Of a stretch of DNA of 64,000 nt, positions 60,726 through 64,000 are shown piece by piece. A model generated the notes under the pieces. The model was given only the letters and a program-made list of their open reading frames with translations. It made no database searches and had not been told where the DNA came from. Each line of letters starts with the position of its first letter. Position 1 is the first letter of the stretch. The position numbers were made by a program, and so were the translations under genes. Source of the stretch: Heyndrickxia vini (GTDB lineage Bacteria; Bacillota; Bacilli; Bacillales; Bacillaceae_C); NCBI RefSeq assembly GCF_016772275.1, contig NZ_CP065425.1:920001-984000 (forward strand). Direction: 5' to 3'.

Positions 60726-61274
60726 ATGATGAACTACAACATACGTGGCGAGAACATTGAGGTAACTCCAGCAATTAGAGATTATACAGAAAAAAAGGTA
60801 AGCAAGCTTGAACGATATTTTACAGAAGTACCTGAAGCAAATGTACATGTGAACCTTAAAGTATATCAAGATAAAACAGCAAAAGTTGAAATAACTATTC
60901 CCCTTCCGCAACTAGTCTTACGGGCAGAGGAAATTAATAATGATATGTATGCAGCGATTGACTTAATTGTTGACAAGCTCGAACGACAAATTCGTAAACA
61001 TAAAACAAAAGTAAATCGTAAATTAAGAGAAAAAGGAAATGCGATGGAATTCTTCGCTACAAGTGGTAGCCAAGTTGAGCCTGAAGATGAATCTGAATTA
61101 GAAGTTGTTCGTACGAAGCAATTTGATCTGAAGCCGATGGATAGTGAAGAAGCGGTTCTTCAAATGAACATGCTCGGTCATAATTTCTTCGTCTTCACCG
61201 ATGCGGAATCAAATAACACAAATATCGTATATCGTCGAAAAGACGGGAAATACGGTTTAATTGAAACGAAATAA
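60726..61274 (+). CDS. hpf: Long-form ribosome hibernation promoting factor (YvyD/HPF)
   Basis: The 182-aa protein has an N-terminal S30AE domain (YNIRGENIEVTPAIRDYTEKKVSKLERYF; RQIRKHKTKVNRKLRE) and a C-terminal dimerisation domain (VRTKQFDLKPMDSEEAVLQMNMLGHNFFVFTDAESNNTNIVYRRKDGKYGLIE). It pairs 70S ribosomes into inactive 100S dimers in stationary phase. Two adjacent ATGs (60726 and 60729) follow AAGGAGGAG; B. subtilis uses the MNYNIRG start, which would be 60729 here. Confidence 0.95.
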   Translation: MMNYNIRGENIEVTPAIRDYTEKKVSKLERYFTEVPEANVHVNLKVYQDKTAKVEITIPLPQLVLRAEEINNDMYAAIDLIVDKLERQIRKHKTKVNRKLREKGNAMEFFATSGSQVEPEDESELEVVRTKQFDLKPMDSEEAVLQMNMLGHNFFVFTDAESNNTNIVYRRKDGKYGLIETK

Positions 61275-61294
61275 GTGAATGGAATGATTCAAAA

Positions 61295-61336
61295 AAAGGT
61301 GAGTACCTACTAGTGTAGTGTCTCGCCTTTCTTTTT
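61295..61336 (+). terminator. Terminator of hpf
   Basis: AAAGGTGAG and CTCGCCTTT arms around an 18-nt loop, followed by CTTTTTCC, just before the Lrp-type gene. Confidence 0.75.
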
Positions 61337-61356
61337 CCTTAAAAGTGGGTGATGAA

Positions 61357-61806
61357 ATGAAGTTAGATGATATCGATCGAAAAATTCTTCAAATTTTAAC
61401 AGAAAACGGACGGGTTTCCTATGTAGATATTGGCAAGGAATTAAATTTATCTCGTGTAGCAGTGCGTGAACGCGTACATCAATTAATGAATAATGGCGTC
61501 ATTGAAAAATTTACTGTTGTGATCAATTCAGAAAAAATAGGAAAACAAGTATCCGCCTTTTTTGAAGTTGATTGTGAGCCAGCTTATTTAGTTCAAGTTG
61601 CACAGGCGCTTGCAGATAATCCAAGTGTTGCCAGTTGCTATCAAATGACAGGTCCTAGCACATTACATATGCATGTTTTAGTCGAAGACTTTATCGCATT
61701 GGAGCACTTTATCAATAATGAACTATATGCGTTAGACGGAATAACGAGAGTCGAAAGTAATATTTTATTAAGGCGATTTAAAAGCAGAAACGGATTGAAG
61801 CTTTAA
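61357..61806 (+). CDS. Lrp/AsnC family transcriptional regulator
   Basis: The 149-aa protein has an N-terminal helix-turn-helix (LDDIDRKILQILTENGRVSYVDIGKELNLSRVAVRERVHQLMNNGVIEKFTVVIN) and a C-terminal RAM ligand domain (GKQVSAFFEVDCEPAYLVQVAQAL ... VASCYQMTGPSTLHMHVLV). Such proteins sense amino acids and often regulate a neighbour; the gamma-glutamyltransferase gene downstream is a possible target. The start is ATG 61357 after GTGGGTGA. A 52-bp tandem array separates it from its terminator. Confidence 0.9.
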   Translation: MKLDDIDRKILQILTENGRVSYVDIGKELNLSRVAVRERVHQLMNNGVIEKFTVVINSEKIGKQVSAFFEVDCEPAYLVQVAQALADNPSVASCYQMTGPSTLHMHVLVEDFIALEHFINNELYALDGITRVESNILLRRFKSRNGLKL

Positions 61807-61866
61807 GTGAAATAATAACATGTTAAGCGTGGAATTTGAGTTCGTTGTCGTGGAGCCTGGGACCTA

Positions 61867-62190
61867 GTGGACGAATCCGCCGGATGCGGGAAGATAAAGG
61901 TGGAAAAACCGAGCTCAAGTGGACGAATCCGCCGAATGCGGGAAGATAAGGTCAGTAAAACCATGCTCAAGTGGACGAATCCGCCGGATGCGGGAAGATA
62001 AGGTCAGAAAAACCATGCTCAAGTGGACGAATCTGCCGGATGCGGGAAGATAGGGCCAGTAAAACCATGCTCAAGTGGACGAATCCGCCGGATGCGGGAA
62101 GATAAGGTCAGAAAAACCATGCTCAAGTGGACGAATCTGCCGGATGCGGGAAGATAGGGCCAGTAAAACCATGCTCAAGTGGATGAACCC
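61867..62190. repeat. Tandem array of 52-bp units, six full copies plus a partial one
   Basis: Units start at 61867, 61919, 61971, 62023, 62075, 62127 and 62179 (partial), each 52 bases: GTGGACGAATCCGCCGGATG, CGGGAAGATAAGG, then AAAACCATGCTCAA. Units 3 and 5 are identical and units 4 and 6 are identical, so a 104-base pair of units was duplicated recently. The array lies between the Lrp-type gene and its terminator, so it is probably transcribed. Confidence 0.9.
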
Positions 62191-62247
62191 TCGAAATAAA
62201 CTTTAAAAATGACATAGCGTACAAATTACTAACATGCGCTTCAAACG

Positions 62248-62277
62248 AACCGAGCATCTTTTTTTTGCTCGGTTTTT
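62248..62277 (+). terminator. Terminator after the second tandem array
   Basis: AACCGAGCA and TGCTCGGTT arms with a T-rich loop, followed by TTTTTC. Confidence 0.85.
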
Positions 62278-62427
62278 CTAGTTATAAAAAAATTTGTAGA
62301 ATAAAATGAAAATTTTCTATATAATCATAATTAAGTAAAAATAATTCCGTTTGTAAATTATTTTTAGAAAAAAGACGAACAAATGTTAATTGAAAAGATC
62401 ATTTTAATTTCAAGGAGTGAAAAGGAA

Positions 62428-64000
62428 GTGAAATTGGATCATCTGTATCAACCATATTCTTCGGTTCGTAACACAGTATTTGCGAAAAATGGAATGGTAG
62501 CGACTTCGCAGCCATTGGCGGCTCAGGCTGGACTAAGTATTCTTCGAAAAGGTGGAAATGCGATAGATGCGGCAATTGCCACGGCGGCAGCTTTAACTGT
62601 TGTCGAGCCAACTTCGAACGGAATTGGCGGGGACGCTTTTGCACTCGTTTGGACGAATGGGAAATTGCATGGATTAAATGCGAGCGGACCTTCACCTAAG
62701 TCCATTTCTATCGATGAAATCAAGGCAAGAGGGCATGAAACCATGCCGACACACGGTGTCATACCGATTACCGTTCCTGGGGCACCAGCTGCCTGGGTAG
62801 AACTATCAAAGAAGTTCGGCAAGCTGCCGCTGCAAGAAGTGCTTGAACCAGCGATTCGCTATGCGGAAGACGGATACCCGCTCACCCCGATATTAGGAAA
62901 GTACTGGATGTCTAGTTTTAAACGCTTTAAAGAAATCTTTCGGGGGGAAGAATACCAGCCTTGGTTTGACACATTTGCCCCCAATGGAAATGCACCACTA
63001 ATAGGTGATATTTGGCGTTCACCGGGGCATGCTGCCACATTACAATCAATTGTAGAGTCAGATGGGGAAAGTTTTTACCGTGGAGAATTAGCGGAAAAAA
63101 TCGCGAACTTCATTCAGAAATATGATGGATTTTTATCAAAAGAGGATTTAGCTGATTTCAAAGCAGAGTGGGTCGAACCGATTTCTACTCATTATCGCGG
63201 CTATGATGTTTGGGAAATTCCGCCGAATGGGCAAGGACTCGTTGCATTGATGGCCCTAAATATTGCACGCGGCTTTGATTTTACCGAAAAGGAAACAGTT
63301 GAAACTTATCACAAGCAAATCGAAGCGATGAAGCTTGCTTTTACTGATGGAAAAGCATTTATTACTGATCAAAGGCATATGAAGCTTGAAACAGAGCACT
63401 TATTATCTGAAGAATATGCAAGAACTAGACGTGAATTGATTGAAAACATGGCACTAGTCCCTGATCCTTATAAACCGCCAAGCGGAGGTACTGTTTATTT
63501 GGCTGCGGCGGATCAAGAAGGAAATATGGTTTCATTTATTCAAAGTAATTATATGGGATTCGGATCAGGAATCGTAATTCCGGGAACGGGAATCGCTTTA
63601 CAAAATCGCGGACATGATTTTTCTTTAGATCCGGAGCATTCTAATGCCTTACAGCCTGGGAAGAAAACATATCATACGATTATTCCTGGTTTTCTAACAA
63701 AGGACAATCAAGCTGTTGGCCCGTTTGGCGTCATGGGTGGTTATATGCAACCGCAGGGACATTTTCAAGTTGTCATGAATACGGTTGACTTTCATTTAAA
63801 TCCGCAAGCAGCTTTGGATGCCCCGCGTTGGCAATGGATAGAAGGGAAAAAAATTGTTGTCGAAGCGAATTTTCCGAATCATCTTGTCCAGGCATTGATT
63901 CGTTTAGGTCATCAAATCGAAATTGCGCCTGATACAGGCGGTTTTGGTCGGGGGCAAATTATTTGGCGAAATCCCGAAACGGGTGTTTTAATGGGAGGGA
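62428..64000 (+). CDS. Gamma-glutamyltransferase family protein, YwrD type (3' end outside window)
   Basis: The frame is open from GTG 62428 to the window end (524 codons), lacking only the last few residues. GGT features are NGMVATSQPLAAQAGLSILRKGGNAIDAAIA, VVEPTSNGIGGDAFALVW, ITVPGAPAAWV and, at the self-cleavage site, PPSGGTVYLAAADQEGNMVSFIQSN, with Thr355 as the likely nucleophile. The protein has no signal peptide, so it is cytoplasmic like B. subtilis YwrD and unlike secreted Ggt. The start is supported by AAGGAG at 62412. Substrate unknown; glutathione or gamma-glutamyl peptides are possible. Confidence 0.88.
   Translation, partial: MKLDHLYQPYSSVRNTVFAKNGMVATSQPLAAQAGLSILRKGGNAIDAAIATAAALTVVEPTSNGIGGDAFALVWTNGKLHGLNASGPSPKSISIDEIKARGHETMPTHGVIPITVPGAPAAWVELSKKFGKLPLQEVLEPAIRYAEDGYPLTPILGKYWMSSFKRFKEIFRGEEYQPWFDTFAPNGNAPLIGDIWRSPGHAATLQSIVESDGESFYRGELAEKIANFIQKYDGFLSKEDLADFKAEWVEPISTHYRGYDVWEIPPNGQGLVALMALNIARGFDFTEKETVETYHKQIEAMKLAFTDGKAFITDQRHMKLETEHLLSEEYARTRRELIENMALVPDPYKPPSGGTVYLAAADQEGNMVSFIQSNYMGFGSGIVIPGTGIALQNRGHDFSLDPEHSNALQPGKKTYHTIIPGFLTKDNQAVGPFGVMGGYMQPQGHFQVVMNTVDFHLNPQAALDAPRWQWIEGKKIVVEANFPNHLVQALIRLGHQIEIAPDTGGFGRGQIIWRNPETGVLMGG

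Noticed and set aside
62399-62822. Minus-strand ORFs near the window end
   Set aside because: They are shadows of the gamma-glutamyltransferase reading frame that continues past the window edge.

Overview
The window looks like the chromosome of a flagellated, competent, low-GC Gram-positive rod of the Bacillaceae (Bacillus sensu lato). The backbone follows the Bacillus subtilis order tagO - yvyE - degS - degU - degV/yviA - comFA - comFC - yvyF - flgM - flgN - flgK - flgL - yviE - fliW - csrA - hag - fliD - fliS - fliT - hpf. Spo0A boxes, sigma-D and sigma-B promoters, TreR operators and a T-box fit the same group. I see no rRNA, tRNA or CRISPR array.

Region 1 (1-11.6 kb, cell surface and secretion): the end of a wall-hydrolase-like SH3 protein, a shortened CpdB-type phosphoesterase, two tandem paralogous secreted subtilases, then an S-layer export pair (slaP-secA2, minus strand), then tagA and tagO for the wall polymer linkage unit. 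Region 2 (11.6-24.4 kb): yvyE, the DegS/DegU two-component system, a 52-bp tandem array, a trehalose PTS operon (treP-treA-treR) with two operators and two cre-like sites, a lipoprotein, a 6-phosphogluconate dehydrogenase, degV, and comFA-comFC without the usual comFB between them.

Region 3 (24.4-31 kb) is the late flagellar operon with the FlgM/sigma-D and FliW/CsrA/Hag control circuits; both flgM and hag have recognisable sigma-D promoters, and the hag leader carries CsrA-like GGA sites and a terminator-like palindrome. Region 4 (31-47.2 kb) is a visibly AT-rich flagellin-modification island inserted between hag and fliD. It holds a sigma-D promoter, an unknown gene, a Maf-type glycosyltransferase, two transferases sharing an N-terminal Rossmann module, a decayed IS66 element, a decayed DUF2920 gene, a neuB-neuC-neuA nonulosonate operon on the minus strand, and a five-gene cassette (GNAT acyltransferase, NodB-type deacetylase, acyl carrier protein, acyl-activating ligase, ketoreductase). 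The cassette looks suited to building an acyl group on a carrier protein and placing it on a sugar amine. This is the best candidate for a little-described system in the window.

Region 5 (47.2-58.5 kb): fliD-fliS-fliT, a nonsense-mutated IS200-type element, a YjfB-type protein, a methionine T-box, a composite nested repeat, a SAM hydrolase plus ECF transporter operon, then displaced flaG and comFB genes and a HemAT aerotaxis receptor. Region 6 (58.5-64 kb): a DUF6054-like protein, a Gly/aromatic-rich small protein, an APH-type kinase, hpf with two Spo0A boxes, a sigma-B-like promoter and a leader ORF, an Lrp-type regulator, a second 52-bp tandem array, and the start of a YwrD-type gamma-glutamyltransferase cut by the window end.

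The long gene-poor stretches are 33638-34355, 37139-39598 (pseudogenes), 42509-42878, 50247-50623, 51283-52110 and 61807-62427; their contents are given below.
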